This document shows, piece after piece, positions 1 to 5,890 of a DNA stretch of 9,365 nt (position 1 is its first letter; the number at the start of each line of letters is the position of its first letter). The position numbers and the translations under genes were made by a program. The notes under the pieces were generated by a model. The model searched no databases. It was not told the origin of the DNA and saw only the letters and a program-made list of their open reading frames with translations. Source of the stretch: Pseudomonadota bacterium (lineage in GTDB: Bacteria > Pseudomonadota > Alphaproteobacteria > Rhizobiales > Kaistiaceae); NCBI GenBank assembly GCA_023433185.1, contig JAEZEN010000357.1, forward strand, positions 1 through 9,365. The letters are read 5' to 3'.

Positions 1-42
1 GCGCTCGGCTTCGACGACGCCATGCGGCGGGTCCGGCGCTGA
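1..42 (+). CDS. C-terminal end of an unidentified protein (partial)
   Basis: Frame 1 is open from the window edge and gives 13 codons ending ALGFDDAMRRVRR, then a TGA stop at 40-42. The basic Arg-rich tail and the hairpin directly after it fit the end of a real gene converging on the CBS gene. The visible part is far too short to assign a family, so no function is proposed. It could be chance, because short open stretches are common in GC-rich DNA. Confidence 0.4.
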   Translation, partial: ALGFDDAMRRVRR

Positions 43-45
43 CGC

Positions 46-66
46 CGACGGCCGGTCAGGCCGTCG
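46..66. terminator. Perfect 8 bp hairpin at a convergent gene junction
   Basis: The arms cgacggcc (46-53) and ggccgtcg (59-66) are perfect reverse complements around a 5-base loop. The hairpin lies just after the stop of the leftmost + strand gene and overlaps the stop codon of the minus-strand CBS gene. Its position suggests a shared bidirectional terminator. There is no T-tract on either side, so it is not a textbook intrinsic terminator and may instead act as a 3' end stabiliser. Confidence 0.45.
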
Positions 67-484
67 CGATGTAGGAGCGCAGCTCTTCGGCCTCGAACTC
101 GACCTGCTCGATGCGGGCCTTGACCACGTCGCCGATCGAGATGATGCCGACGAGTTCGCCGTCCTCGACCACCGGCAGATGCCGGAAGCGCCGCTGCGTC
201 ATCCGTCCCATCACCGTGTTGATCTTCTCCCGCTCCCGGCACGTGACGACATCCCGCGTCATGATCGAGACGACGGGATCGCCGAGGATTTCGGCGCCGT
301 TGAAGCCGATCGCCTTGACGATGTCCCGTTCCGAGACGATTCCCACCATCCGGCCCCGCTCGGTGACGACGAGGGCGCCGATCTTGCGTGCCGCAAGGGC
401 GGTGGCGACTTCGGCGATCGTCCGGTCACCGCTCGTGGTGGCGACGTCGCGTCCCTTTTCTGCGAGAATCTGGGCAACGATCAT
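56..484 (-). CDS. Twin CBS-domain protein
   Basis: The protein has 142 residues and consists almost only of two CBS domains, at about residues 8-58 and 74-125. Such Bateman modules usually bind adenine nucleotides (AMP, ATP, SAM) and sense cell energy or redox state; what this one controls is unknown. Visible motifs are GIVSERDIVKA (48-58) and GIISIGDVVKA (113-123), in which the S-x-x-D parts (S51/D54 and S116/D119) correspond to the ribose/phosphate-binding motif. There is no signal peptide or membrane segment, so it should be cytoplasmic. The frame continues upstream, but the ATG at 484 is preferred because AGGAGG sits 7 bases before it. The rhomboid-like gene lies 153 bp upstream on the same strand. 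A weak promoter in that gap suggests separate expression. Confidence 0.9.
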   Translation of the reverse strand: MIVAQILAEKGRDVATTSGDRTIAEVATALAARKIGALVVTERGRMVGIVSERDIVKAIGFNGAEILGDPVVSIMTRDVVTCREREKINTVMGRMTQRRFRHLPVVEDGELVGIISIGDVVKARIEQVEFEAEELRSYIATA

Positions 485-578
485 CGGGTACCTCCTGCTC
501 AGAGGACGCCCGGACGCGGTCACCGCACTTCGGGGCCGCCCGGCACGCCAGCCGCATTTCCCCCGTAGCCTGTACTGG

Positions 579-607
579 AGGATGGGACGTAACGTCGCAG
601 TTGACAA
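579..607 (-). promoter_or_regulatory. Possible promoter of the CBS-domain gene
   Basis: Read on the minus strand, TTGTCA (602-607) is followed after 17 bases by CATCCT (579-584). The -35 is a good match to sigma-70 and the -10 is poor. It would give a leader of roughly 90 bases before the ATG at 484. This is a weak call based on spacing and position only. Confidence 0.25.
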
Positions 608-637
608 GCTGCAGCGCAGCAATTCGGCGTGGAAAAG

Positions 638-1378
638 TCAGCGGCCCGGACGACGCACAGGATCGAAGACCGGGAAGAACAGCAGCCCGGCGAGGAATCC
701 GCCGATGGGCGCCTCCCACGCGATGGCGCCGGAGGCGACGCTGCCACCGCCGAACAGGCCGAAGAGGAGGTTGGTGGCGAACCACACGCCGAGGAAGGTG
801 AGGACGCGGCGATCCCGAAGCGCCATGGACAGCGGTGGAGCGGGCCGCCGGTAGGCGGCCGGGCCACCGCCCTGGAAGCCCATCGCCGGGCCGGGGCTGG
901 AGAAGGCGAAGCGCGCCGCCGCGGCCATGTGGGCGGAGATCGCCGCCGAGGCGCCGACCAGCGGGACCACGCTGCCGGGATAGAGACCGAGATGGAGGGC
1001 CGCACCGGTGATCGCGCCCACCGCCGAGAAGCCGAGGAAACGCCACGCACCGAAGCGCCATGCCACGGCGGCGCCGAAAGCGGCGAGCCACAGCGTGTTG
1101 AAGATGAGATGCGCCCAGTCGGCGTGCAGCAGCGCGTAGGTGGCGAAGGTCCAGAGCCGCGCCCCTTCTCCCCCGGGCAGGCCGAGGCCGGACTCCATGA
1201 CCCGAACCGGGATGAAGGCGAAAGCGACCAGGAACTCGACCGCCGCGGCCGGACCGAGGACGTAGTCGCGGAGCACCTGCACGCCGAACAGGGTGGCGAT
1301 CACCGCGACCAGCACCGGAGGAAGGTTGAATACCCGTTGCCTTCCGGCGGCAGGGGCGAAGCGCGGATCGACGTTCAT
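638..1378 (-). CDS. Rhomboid-family membrane protein with the catalytic His replaced by Pro
   Basis: This 246-residue inner-membrane protein has about six hydrophobic segments. Rhomboid hallmarks are visible: LLHADWAHLIFNTLW (83-97), matching the H-x-x-W-x-H-L-x-x-N segment with N94 at the oxyanion position, and VVPLVGASAAISAHM (137-151), with the expected nucleophile S144 in GASA. The last helix reads WEAPIGGFLAGLLFFPVFD (221-239). Active relatives have His in the A-H-I-G-G motif at this place, but here residue 224 is Pro (codon CCC; CAC would be His). Active rhomboids cut substrates inside the membrane with a Ser-His dyad, so this copy is predicted to be a non-catalytic member (an inference). 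The ATG at 1378 is chosen because it starts the conserved part and lies 24 bases after a good promoter; no clear Shine-Dalgarno is seen. It is divergent from the PAS gene. Confidence 0.87.
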   Translation of the reverse strand: MNVDPRFAPAAGRQRVFNLPPVLVAVIATLFGVQVLRDYVLGPAAAVEFLVAFAFIPVRVMESGLGLPGGEGARLWTFATYALLHADWAHLIFNTLWLAAFGAAVAWRFGAWRFLGFSAVGAITGAALHLGLYPGSVVPLVGASAAISAHMAAAARFAFSSPGPAMGFQGGGPAAYRRPAPPLSMALRDRRVLTFLGVWFATNLLFGLFGGGSVASGAIAWEAPIGGFLAGLLFFPVFDPVRRPGR

Positions 1379-1408
1379 GGTGTCCGAGAGATTAGCGGGG
1401 CTCCCGGC

Positions 1409-1437
1409 TTTATAAAGGGGTAAGGACAAAATGCCAT
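1409..1437 (-). promoter_or_regulatory. Promoter of the rhomboid-like gene
   Basis: On the minus strand, ATGGCA (1432-1437) and TATAAA (1409-1414) are separated by exactly 17 bases. Both are good sigma-70-type hexamers, and the A/T content stands out from the GC-rich surroundings. Transcription would begin near 1402, giving a leader of about 24 bases. The -35 directly abuts the left arm of the 1438-1481 inverted repeat, so a protein bound there could control it. Confidence 0.5.
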
Positions 1438-1481
1438 GGGCGGGCCCAGTCCCGCATTGGCACATTTTGGCTGGCCCGCCC
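1438..1481. repeat. Inverted repeat in the divergent rhomboid/PAS promoter region
   Basis: The arms gggcgggcc (1438-1446) and ggcccgccc (1473-1481) are perfect 9 bp reverse complements separated by 26 bases. An imperfect outer-to-inner pair, caaaatgcca (1427-1436) and tggcacattttg (1458-1469), overlaps the same region. It sits between two divergent genes and touches the rhomboid promoter -35. A two-site operator is possible, but GC-rich arms of this length can also arise by chance. Confidence 0.4.
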
Positions 1482-1483
1482 TG

Positions 1484-1492
1484 TGCTAGCAT
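1484..1492 (+). promoter_or_regulatory. Possible extended -10 element for the PAS gene
   Basis: TGCTAGCAT at 1484-1492 resembles an extended -10 (TG-n-TAnnnT) pointing toward the PAS gene. No convincing -35 lies at the right distance. A similar TGCTAGTTT occurs before cysE. If used, the transcript would start near 1499 and carry the folded leader at 1526-1584. Confidence 0.25.
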
Positions 1493-1525
1493 TCTGCCTC
1501 GGGGCGAGAACGGGCAGCAGACCTG

Positions 1526-1584
1526 TGCCGTCCCAGGATGTCCGGGCTTCCTCTTCCGCCCGGCTCCCGACGACAGGGACGGCA
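1526..1584 (+). promoter_or_regulatory. Two-tier stem-loop in the PAS gene leader
   Basis: The outer stem pairs tgccgtccc (1526-1534) with gggacggca (1576-1584), 9 bp perfect. Inside it, ccgggc (1542-1547) pairs with gcccgg (1558-1563), 6 bp, around a pyrimidine-rich 10-base loop. The structure ends 9 bases before the ATG at 1594, immediately next to the weak ribosome-binding region. This suggests translational or RNA-stability control, but it matches no riboswitch class I recognise. Confidence 0.4.
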
Positions 1585-1593
1585 GAAACAGGC

Positions 1594-2208
1594 ATGAGAC
1601 ACGCGACATCGCGCGAACTCTTCGCGTACTGGAATCGCATTCGCGGCAGCGAACCCGCGCCGCGCCGGAGCGATATCGAGCCCGGCGACATCCGGCGGGT
1701 GCTGCCTGACACGTTCATCCTCGAGGTCATCGCCGCCGGGAACCAGCGCGTTCGGCTCGCCGGGACCCGGATGTGCGCGCTCTACGGGCGCGAGATCAAG
1801 GGCGGCAACTTCCTTGACCTGTGGTCCGACGAGGACCGTGCCAGCATCGCCGGCGCGGCGGAGCGGGTCGCCGAGGAGGGCGCCGGTGTGGTGCTCGAGG
1901 TCGAGCTGGTATCGGCCCGCGACCGGACGGTCGGCTGCGAGTTCCTGCTGCTGCCGCTCCGCCACGGCCCGGCCAGCCATGACCGCATTCTCGGCAGCTG
2001 CGCGGTCCATCGCCGGCCCTACTGGTTCGGCACCGACCGGATCGTCCGGCAGTCGATCGCCGGTCTCCAGCTCGTCGAGCCGGGCCGGGCACCGGCGGCG
2101 CTCGGACCCGACGGAAACCGCTTCGTAACGCTGCCGCCAACCTTTTTCGCCGGTGTCGCGGGCCGTCGGCATGGTCATCTCTACGTCGTCGATGGGGGCA
2201 AGCGTTAA
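1594..2208 (+). CDS. PAS domain protein (PAS_5 type)
   Basis: This 204-residue soluble protein matches the alphaproteobacterial PAS_5 pattern (formerly a DUF). It opens with FAYWNRIRGSEPAPRRSDIE (10-29), then a D-x-R-R-V-L-P-D-T-F segment (32-41), VRLAGTRMCALYGREIKG (53-70), NFLDLWSDEDR (72-82), and a closing strand CEFLLLPLR (115-123). No kinase, GGDEF, EAL or DNA-binding output domain is present, so it probably works by binding a partner or ligand; which one is unknown. It has no signal peptide, so it is cytoplasmic. The ATG at 1594 begins exactly at the conserved N-terminus. The ribosome-binding site is weak (acagg) and lies against a strong leader hairpin. The next + strand gene, 158 bp downstream, has its own promoter. 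Confidence 0.88.
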   Translation: MRHATSRELFAYWNRIRGSEPAPRRSDIEPGDIRRVLPDTFILEVIAAGNQRVRLAGTRMCALYGREIKGGNFLDLWSDEDRASIAGAAERVAEEGAGVVLEVELVSARDRTVGCEFLLLPLRHGPASHDRILGSCAVHRRPYWFGTDRIVRQSIAGLQLVEPGRAPAALGPDGNRFVTLPPTFFAGVAGRRHGHLYVVDGGKR

Positions 2209-2218
2209 CCGATGAGCC

Positions 2219-2241
2219 CCCGCGTGCACGCTCGCCGCGGG
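2219..2241 (+). terminator. Weak GC hairpin after the PAS gene
   Basis: The arms cccgcg (2219-2224) and cgcggg (2236-2241) form a 6 bp stem with an 11-base loop, starting 11 bases after the PAS stop codon. No T-tract follows. It may be an inefficient terminator; position is the main support. Confidence 0.25.
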
Positions 2242-2296
2242 CAAAGCTTACCGGCGTCCAGGGATGGTTTCAAAAGCCTTTAGCGACGCTGCTCAT

Positions 2297-2325
2297 TTGT
2301 GGGGAACACCTTAGACCGCGATAAA
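2297..2325 (+). promoter_or_regulatory. Likely promoter of the LapG-like peptidase gene
   Basis: TTGTGG (2297-2302) is followed, after 17 bases, by GATAAA (2320-2325) in a locally A/T-rich stretch. Transcription would start near 2332, giving a leader of about 35 bases that contains AGGGAG, 8 bases before the ATG at 2367. Confidence 0.4.
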
Positions 2326-2366
2326 AACGAGCATGGCAGAGTCCTCCTGGAGTAGGGAGTGAGGAT

Positions 2367-2984
2367 ATGCATCGAAACTGGGCATTGAGGACAGTACTGG
2401 CTGCGGCAATACTTGCAGCCGCGGCGTCGGGGGCGTTCGCCGTCGACGTGGAACGGTCCGCCTTCATGTCGGTCACCGGCAAGACGGCCCAGCCGATCGG
2501 CCACCACGAATTCTGCCAAGTGTACCCGGCCGAATGCTCGGTCCGCAGCCCGAGCCGTGTCCATGTCCGCCTCGACCAGACCCGGTGGAACCAGCTCAAG
2601 GAGATCAACCGCGCCGTGAACACCGGCATCCGGCCAGCGACCGACATGGAGATATACGGCCGCCCCGAGGTCTGGGAATTCCCCGAGGAGGCGGGGGACT
2701 GCGAGGATTTCGTCCTCCTCAAGCGCCGGAAGCTCATGGAGCGGGGCTGGCCCGCCGCCGCACTCCTCATCACGGTCGTGCGCCAGACCAACGGCGAAGG
2801 ACACGCGGTCCTGACCGTGACCACCAACCAGGGCGACCTGGTGCTCGACAATCTCGATGCCCACGTCAAGCCGTGGAAGGAGACCCCCTACCGCTATCTC
2901 AAGCGGCAGTCGGAATACGACACCGGCGCGTGGGTCTCGATCGAGGACGATCGCGGCCAGCCGCAGGTGGGCAGCCTGCGCTGA
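2367..2984 (+). CDS. Secreted transglutaminase-like cysteine peptidase (BTLCP, LapG-related)
   Basis: The protein has 205 residues, with an N-terminal signal peptide (hydrophobic 9-20, cut after AFA at 25) that sends it to the periplasm. The mature part is a bacterial transglutaminase-like cysteine proteinase (BTLCP, DUF920 type). A Cys-His-Asp triad is visible: C112 in GDCEDF, H146 in GEGHAVLTV and D161 in LVLDNLD. D111 and E113 around the Cys correspond to the calcium-binding DCED motif of LapG. C50 and C57 could form a disulfide. In Pseudomonas, LapG clips the adhesin LapA under control of the c-di-GMP receptor LapD; neither partner is in this window, so the substrate is unknown. The start is supported by AGGGAG upstream and by the signal peptide. 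It converges on the HtrA-like gene with 21 bp between stops. Confidence 0.9.
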   Translation: MHRNWALRTVLAAAILAAAASGAFAVDVERSAFMSVTGKTAQPIGHHEFCQVYPAECSVRSPSRVHVRLDQTRWNQLKEINRAVNTGIRPATDMEIYGRPEVWEFPEEAGDCEDFVLLKRRKLMERGWPAAALLITVVRQTNGEGHAVLTVTTNQGDLVLDNLDAHVKPWKETPYRYLKRQSEYDTGAWVSIEDDRGQPQVGSLR

Positions 2985-3005
2985 CCGGCTTGCGCGCCCC
3001 TCCGC

Positions 3006-3986
3006 TCAGTGCAGCCGCGGGGACTTGAGGAGACTGTTGCGGTCGGTGGACTCGACGACGATCTCGGCACTCTCGCCGTCGCGGAAGATGGTGAGCGGCA
3101 CCTCCACCCCGGCCTCGCCCAGCGCCCAGACGGCGCGGTAGAACTCGGCGAGGGAAGCGACCTCCTCGTGCTTGACGGCAAGGATCGCGTCGCCGGCGGC
3201 GAGCCCCGCGAGCTCCGCCGGTGCGTCCTCCGCCACCCCCGCCACCATCACCCTTCCGTCGACCTCGACGGCGTAGACGCCGAGCCAGGGCCGAGCCGGG
3301 CCCCGCGGCTGGCCGATCGTCCGGAGGTCGTCGATCACCGGCGGCAGGAGGTCGATCGGCACGACCATGTTGAGCTGGTCGCCGCCGCCCTCGCCGCTCT
3401 CGGACTGGTCGAGGCGAAGCGAGGCGATGCCGCAGAGGTCGCCCTTCGGGCCGATCATCGCGGCGCCGCCCCAGAAGGGATGCGCCGGCGCCGTGAACAC
3501 GGCCTCGTCGATCAGATATTCCCAGTATCCGGCGAAGGGCTGACGGGCGACGACGGTCGCGGCGGTAGCATGCTGGCGCCCGCCCGCGCCGCCGATCACC
3601 ACGGACGAGCCGACCCCGAGGTCGCGGGCGCTGCCGAGGTGGAGCGCCGGGGCGTCGATCCGCGCCAGCGCCTGGACCAGGCCGAACCCGGTGGTCTGGT
3701 CGTAGCCGAGCGCATGGCCGGGAAGGGTTCGCCCGTCGTTGAGGCCGAGCCAGATGGTCTCGGCTTCGGTGATGAGATAGCCGATGGTGAGCACGAGGCC
3801 GCTGCGCTCGATCAGCACGCCGCAGCCGGCGCGCTCCGTCCCGAGGATCCCGGCGGTGAAGGCATCCTCCGGCACGGTCGACTTGAGCGACACCACCGCC
3901 GACAGGGCCGTATCGAGATCGAAGTCGTAGTCGCTCGGGTCAGGCTGGAAGGCCGGCGAGACCTGCCAGCCGGCATCAGGCGGCAT
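3006..3986 (-). CDS. HtrA/DegP-like protein with PDZ domain and a lost catalytic triad
   Basis: This 326-residue protein has a trypsin-fold (S1C) part at about 25-225 and one PDZ domain at about 232-313 (PWLGVYAV, then GLAAGDAILAV). The fold is recognisable from GCGVLIERSGLVLTIGYL (54-71), the G-S-A-R-D-L-G-V-G-S-S-V-V-I-G segment (118-132) and the NMVVPIDLL segment (206-214). The active-site positions appear replaced: the His motif reads TIGYL (Y70), the Asp motif reads QTTGFGL (G100), and the usual G-N-S-G-G-P reads PFWGGAA (W172). It is therefore predicted to be non-proteolytic, a binding or scaffold protein. There is no signal peptide or membrane segment, unusual for HtrA. The ATG at 3986 has AGGGAG about 10 bases upstream, and a promoter lies at 4047-4076. 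Some alphaproteobacterial S1C-annotated proteins seem to share these motifs. Confidence 0.85.
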   Translation of the reverse strand: MPPDAGWQVSPAFQPDPSDYDFDLDTALSAVVSLKSTVPEDAFTAGILGTERAGCGVLIERSGLVLTIGYLITEAETIWLGLNDGRTLPGHALGYDQTTGFGLVQALARIDAPALHLGSARDLGVGSSVVIGGAGGRQHATAATVVARQPFAGYWEYLIDEAVFTAPAHPFWGGAAMIGPKGDLCGIASLRLDQSESGEGGGDQLNMVVPIDLLPPVIDDLRTIGQPRGPARPWLGVYAVEVDGRVMVAGVAEDAPAELAGLAAGDAILAVKHEEVASLAEFYRAVWALGEAGVEVPLTIFRDGESAEIVVESTDRNSLLKSPRLH

Positions 3987-4046
3987 CTGTGGCGAACTCC
4001 CTGGTCCTCCTCCGGGCGATGCCGGTCGGCATAGCCCACGCCTGCC

Positions 4047-4076
4047 GTTATAGAGCGAAGTTGGGGCGGATGCGAA
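4047..4076 (-). promoter_or_regulatory. Promoter of the HtrA-like gene
   Basis: On the minus strand, TTCGCA (4071-4076) is followed after 18 bases by TATAAC (4047-4052), which matches five of six -10 bases. The predicted start near 4040 gives a leader of about 55 bases with two purine-rich ribosome-binding candidates (GGAGGAGG and AGGGAG). It lies between the HtrA-like gene and the upstream carbonic anhydrase-like gene, so the two are probably transcribed separately. Confidence 0.45.
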
Positions 4077-4080
4077 GGCC

Positions 4081-4617
4081 TCAGGCGCCCGCGAGGGGTT
4101 GAAGTCCGGAGGCGAAGCGCCTCCAGTTGGCGACGTAATGCCCGGCAGCGGCCTGGTTGCGCGCGATCTCGTCGACGCTCAGGCTGCGCACGACCTTGCC
4201 GGGCATGCCGAGGACCAGCGACCCGGGAGGAATGTCCTTGCCTTCGGTGACCATCGCTCCCGCCCCCACCAGGCTGTCGCGCCCGATCCGCGCACCGTTG
4301 AGAACGATCGCGCCCATGCCGACCAGAACGTTGTCGCCGATGGTGCAGCCGTGGAGGATGGCGCGGTGGCCGATGGTGCACCCGGCCCCGACCGTCAGCG
4401 GATAGCCGTGGTCGGTGTGGAAGACGCTGTGCTCCTGGACGTTGGTATCGGCACCGATGACGATCGGCTCCTGATCGCCGCGGAGAACCGCTCCGAACCA
4501 GATGCCGACGCCCGGTGACAGCCGGACATCGCCGATGACGGTGGCGTCGGGCGCGATCCAGCAGCGGCCGTCATCGGGAATCTGCGGCGCGACGCCGTCG
4601 AGCGCGTAATGGGGCAT
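4081..4617 (-). CDS. Gamma-class carbonic anhydrase-like hexapeptide-repeat protein
   Basis: This 178-residue protein is a left-handed beta-helix of hexapeptide repeats with a C-terminal helix (from about 146), the usual size for YrdA/PaaY/gamma-carbonic anhydrase relatives. Three metal-binding His are in place: H67 in VFHTDHG, and H84 and H89 in [11 protein letters not shown]46 and D48 (AVLRGD) and Q61 (NVQE) match residues conserved around the Methanosarcina Cam active site. It is cytoplasmic and probably binds zinc or iron as a homotrimer. Whether it hydrates CO2 or only has the fold cannot be told, since many relatives show no activity. The ATG at 4617 has GGAAGG 7 bases upstream. Its start is 21 bp after the stop of the small membrane-protein gene, so the two probably share a transcript. 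Confidence 0.9.
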   Translation of the reverse strand: MPHYALDGVAPQIPDDGRCWIAPDATVIGDVRLSPGVGIWFGAVLRGDQEPIVIGADTNVQEHSVFHTDHGYPLTVGAGCTIGHRAILHGCTIGDNVLVGMGAIVLNGARIGRDSLVGAGAMVTEGKDIPPGSLVLGMPGKVVRSLSVDEIARNQAAAGHYVANWRRFASGLQPLAGA

Positions 4618-4638
4618 GGTTCGGCCTTCCGGTGGCGG

Positions 4639-4956
4639 TCAGGCGATCAGCCGCCCGACGATCGCGATGATAGCGATGCCGAGGCACCCGCTCCACACCG
4701 TCGCGACCATCACGCCGGCGGCGGCCCAGCTCGACGGCACCCTGCCCGCCTGCACGCTGACCACCGACTGCCGGACGATGATGGCGGGCCCGACGATGAG
4801 ACGGAAGACGAAGGATGCGACGATCGAGACCATGCCCGGCCCCCGCGTGCTGAAGGAGACAGGCTCCGAAGTCAGCCCGCGATAGATCGCAGCCAGCACG
4901 GCGGCCGAGACGAATCCCACGGACGCGGCATAGGCGAACAAGAGGACATCTGGCAT
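4639..4956 (-). CDS. Small three-helix membrane protein of unknown function
   Basis: The protein has 105 residues with three predicted membrane helices, at about 3-25, 43-62 and 80-101. The middle helix carries FRLIVGPAIIVRQSV (51-65), a pattern that reminds me of a small Hyphomicrobiales membrane family (DUF6949), but this is a weak recollection. No catalytic motif is visible. The ATG at 4956 is preferred to the one at 4989 because GGTGGA lies just before it and it starts at the first hydrophobic segment; the 11 extra residues (PPLRRAGWKP) would not look like a membrane N-terminus. It lies 21 bp ahead of the carbonic anhydrase-like gene on the same strand, which suggests a shared operon. No convincing promoter was found upstream. 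Confidence 0.75.
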   Translation of the reverse strand: MPDVLLFAYAASVGFVSAAVLAAIYRGLTSEPVSFSTRGPGMVSIVASFVFRLIVGPAIIVRQSVVSVQAGRVPSSWAAAGVMVATVWSGCLGIAIIAIVGRLIA

Positions 4957-5053
4957 TGGTTTCCACCCGGCGCGACGTAGCGGCGGCACCGCCGTGACTT
5001 ACGACGAACGCCGCCTCCACTCCTCCCCTGTCGACGCGGGCGATCGGGTCTTT

Positions 5054-5081
5054 TTGTGTGAATTCGGCCCCCGCAGACAAT
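5054..5081 (+). promoter_or_regulatory. Possible promoter of the membrane-anchored unknown gene
   Basis: TTGTGT (5054-5059) and GACAAT (5076-5081) are separated by 16 bases. The leader that follows (5091-5110) is notably A/T-rich for this window and ends in AAGAGGGA, about 12 bases before the ATG at 5131. The -10 is only a fair match, so this is a tentative call. Confidence 0.25.
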
Positions 5082-5130
5082 GCGAGTGTGATTACCATTT
5101 TATTAAGAAGCAAGAGGGATTGTCGGCGGC

Positions 5131-5859
5131 ATGTCGGTCGTCGCCAGCCCCACCCCGTCCCGATTCGCCACCGCCCTGCCCTCCATCCTGATGAGCCTCC
5201 TGGCGCTCATCCTCCTCGGCGCCGTGGGCGTGCTGGCCTGGACCGTCAACGACACGATCAACAAGTACCACGACGGAATCGCCCTCAAGGGCCTGAACGG
5301 CAAGCCCAAGCCGGTCGAGATCGGAATCGGCTTCGCCGACCTGGTGATCCCGGCAAACCTGATCCGTTTCCCGACCGACCGCCGCGGCGGCTATGTCACG
5401 GCAGTCGACCTTCTGCTCCTGTGGCCCGACCTCGACGGCTACAGCGACGCGCGCTCCAAGGAGTTCCGCGATACGTCGCCCGGCGCCCCGCTGATCTACG
5501 TGACCATCACGGAGGCCGATACGCCGATCGACTCCACCGCGCGGCTGCAGACCATCTACAGTCGCGATTTCACGGGACCGCCGATGTCGGGACCGGGCCA
5601 CCTCGTCGGTCGTCGCATGGCGCAGACGTCGCCCTATCGTGACGAGATCATCTTCTACCAGCCGCAATCGGACGAACCCTTTGTCGTCCGCTGCCTCGCC
5701 GAGGAAACCGCGGAAATCCCCGCGACCTGCATCCGCGAGGTCACCATCGGGCACGGGCTGACGATGATCTACCGCTTTAACTACACCTGGCTCCGCGACT
5801 GGAAGAGCATGGAGCGCCGGCTGATCGAACTGGTGAGCCAGTTCCCGCAAAGCAGCTGA
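5131..5859 (+). CDS. Single-pass membrane-anchored protein of unknown function
   Basis: The 242 residues start with a short cytoplasmic tail, one hydrophobic helix (about 17-38) and then a soluble domain that should face the periplasm. I do not recognise a named family. The soluble part has beta-rich stretches (GIGFADLVIPANLIRFP, 65-81), a GGYVTAVDLLLLWPDLDGY segment (86-104), two cysteines (C188 and C200) that could form a disulfide, and a C-terminal motif TMIYRFNYTWLRDWKSMERR (211-230). Codon use matches its neighbours, so it looks native and under selection, not a chance frame. The ATG has only a moderate ribosome-binding site (AGAGGG, 12 bases away). It is divergent from the small membrane-protein gene and converges on the alpha/beta hydrolase gene with 31 bp between stops. 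Confidence 0.8.
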   Translation: MSVVASPTPSRFATALPSILMSLLALILLGAVGVLAWTVNDTINKYHDGIALKGLNGKPKPVEIGIGFADLVIPANLIRFPTDRRGGYVTAVDLLLLWPDLDGYSDARSKEFRDTSPGAPLIYVTITEADTPIDSTARLQTIYSRDFTGPPMSGPGHLVGRRMAQTSPYRDEIIFYQPQSDEPFVVRCLAEETAEIPATCIREVTIGHGLTMIYRFNYTWLRDWKSMERRLIELVSQFPQSS

Positions 5860-5890
5860 ACCCCGGACCCACGGCAGGCGGTCGGCGCCC

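Noticed and set aside
629..1423. Long + strand open frame (264 codons) opposite the rhomboid-like gene
   Set aside because: Composition is Glu/Arg/Gly-rich without domains, and the opposite strand has clear rhomboid motifs; it is a GC-driven shadow.
2204..2212. TTAACC as a CtrA binding half-site
   Set aside because: No second TTAA lies at the 6-7 base distance, and it overlaps the PAS stop codon.
2212..2283. 23-codon ORF (ATG to TAG) right after the PAS gene
   Set aside because: No ribosome-binding site, no conservation evidence, and it contains the GC hairpin; length is within chance.
2303..2330. GGAAC at 2303-2307 as an EcfG (general stress sigma factor) -35
   Set aside because: No CGTT-type -10 follows at 16-17 bases; a sigma-70-like spacing explains the region better.
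3009..4034. Long + strand open frame (341 codons) opposite the HtrA-like gene
   Set aside because: It mirrors the real gene codon by codon, has no recognisable motif and is explained by high third-position GC.
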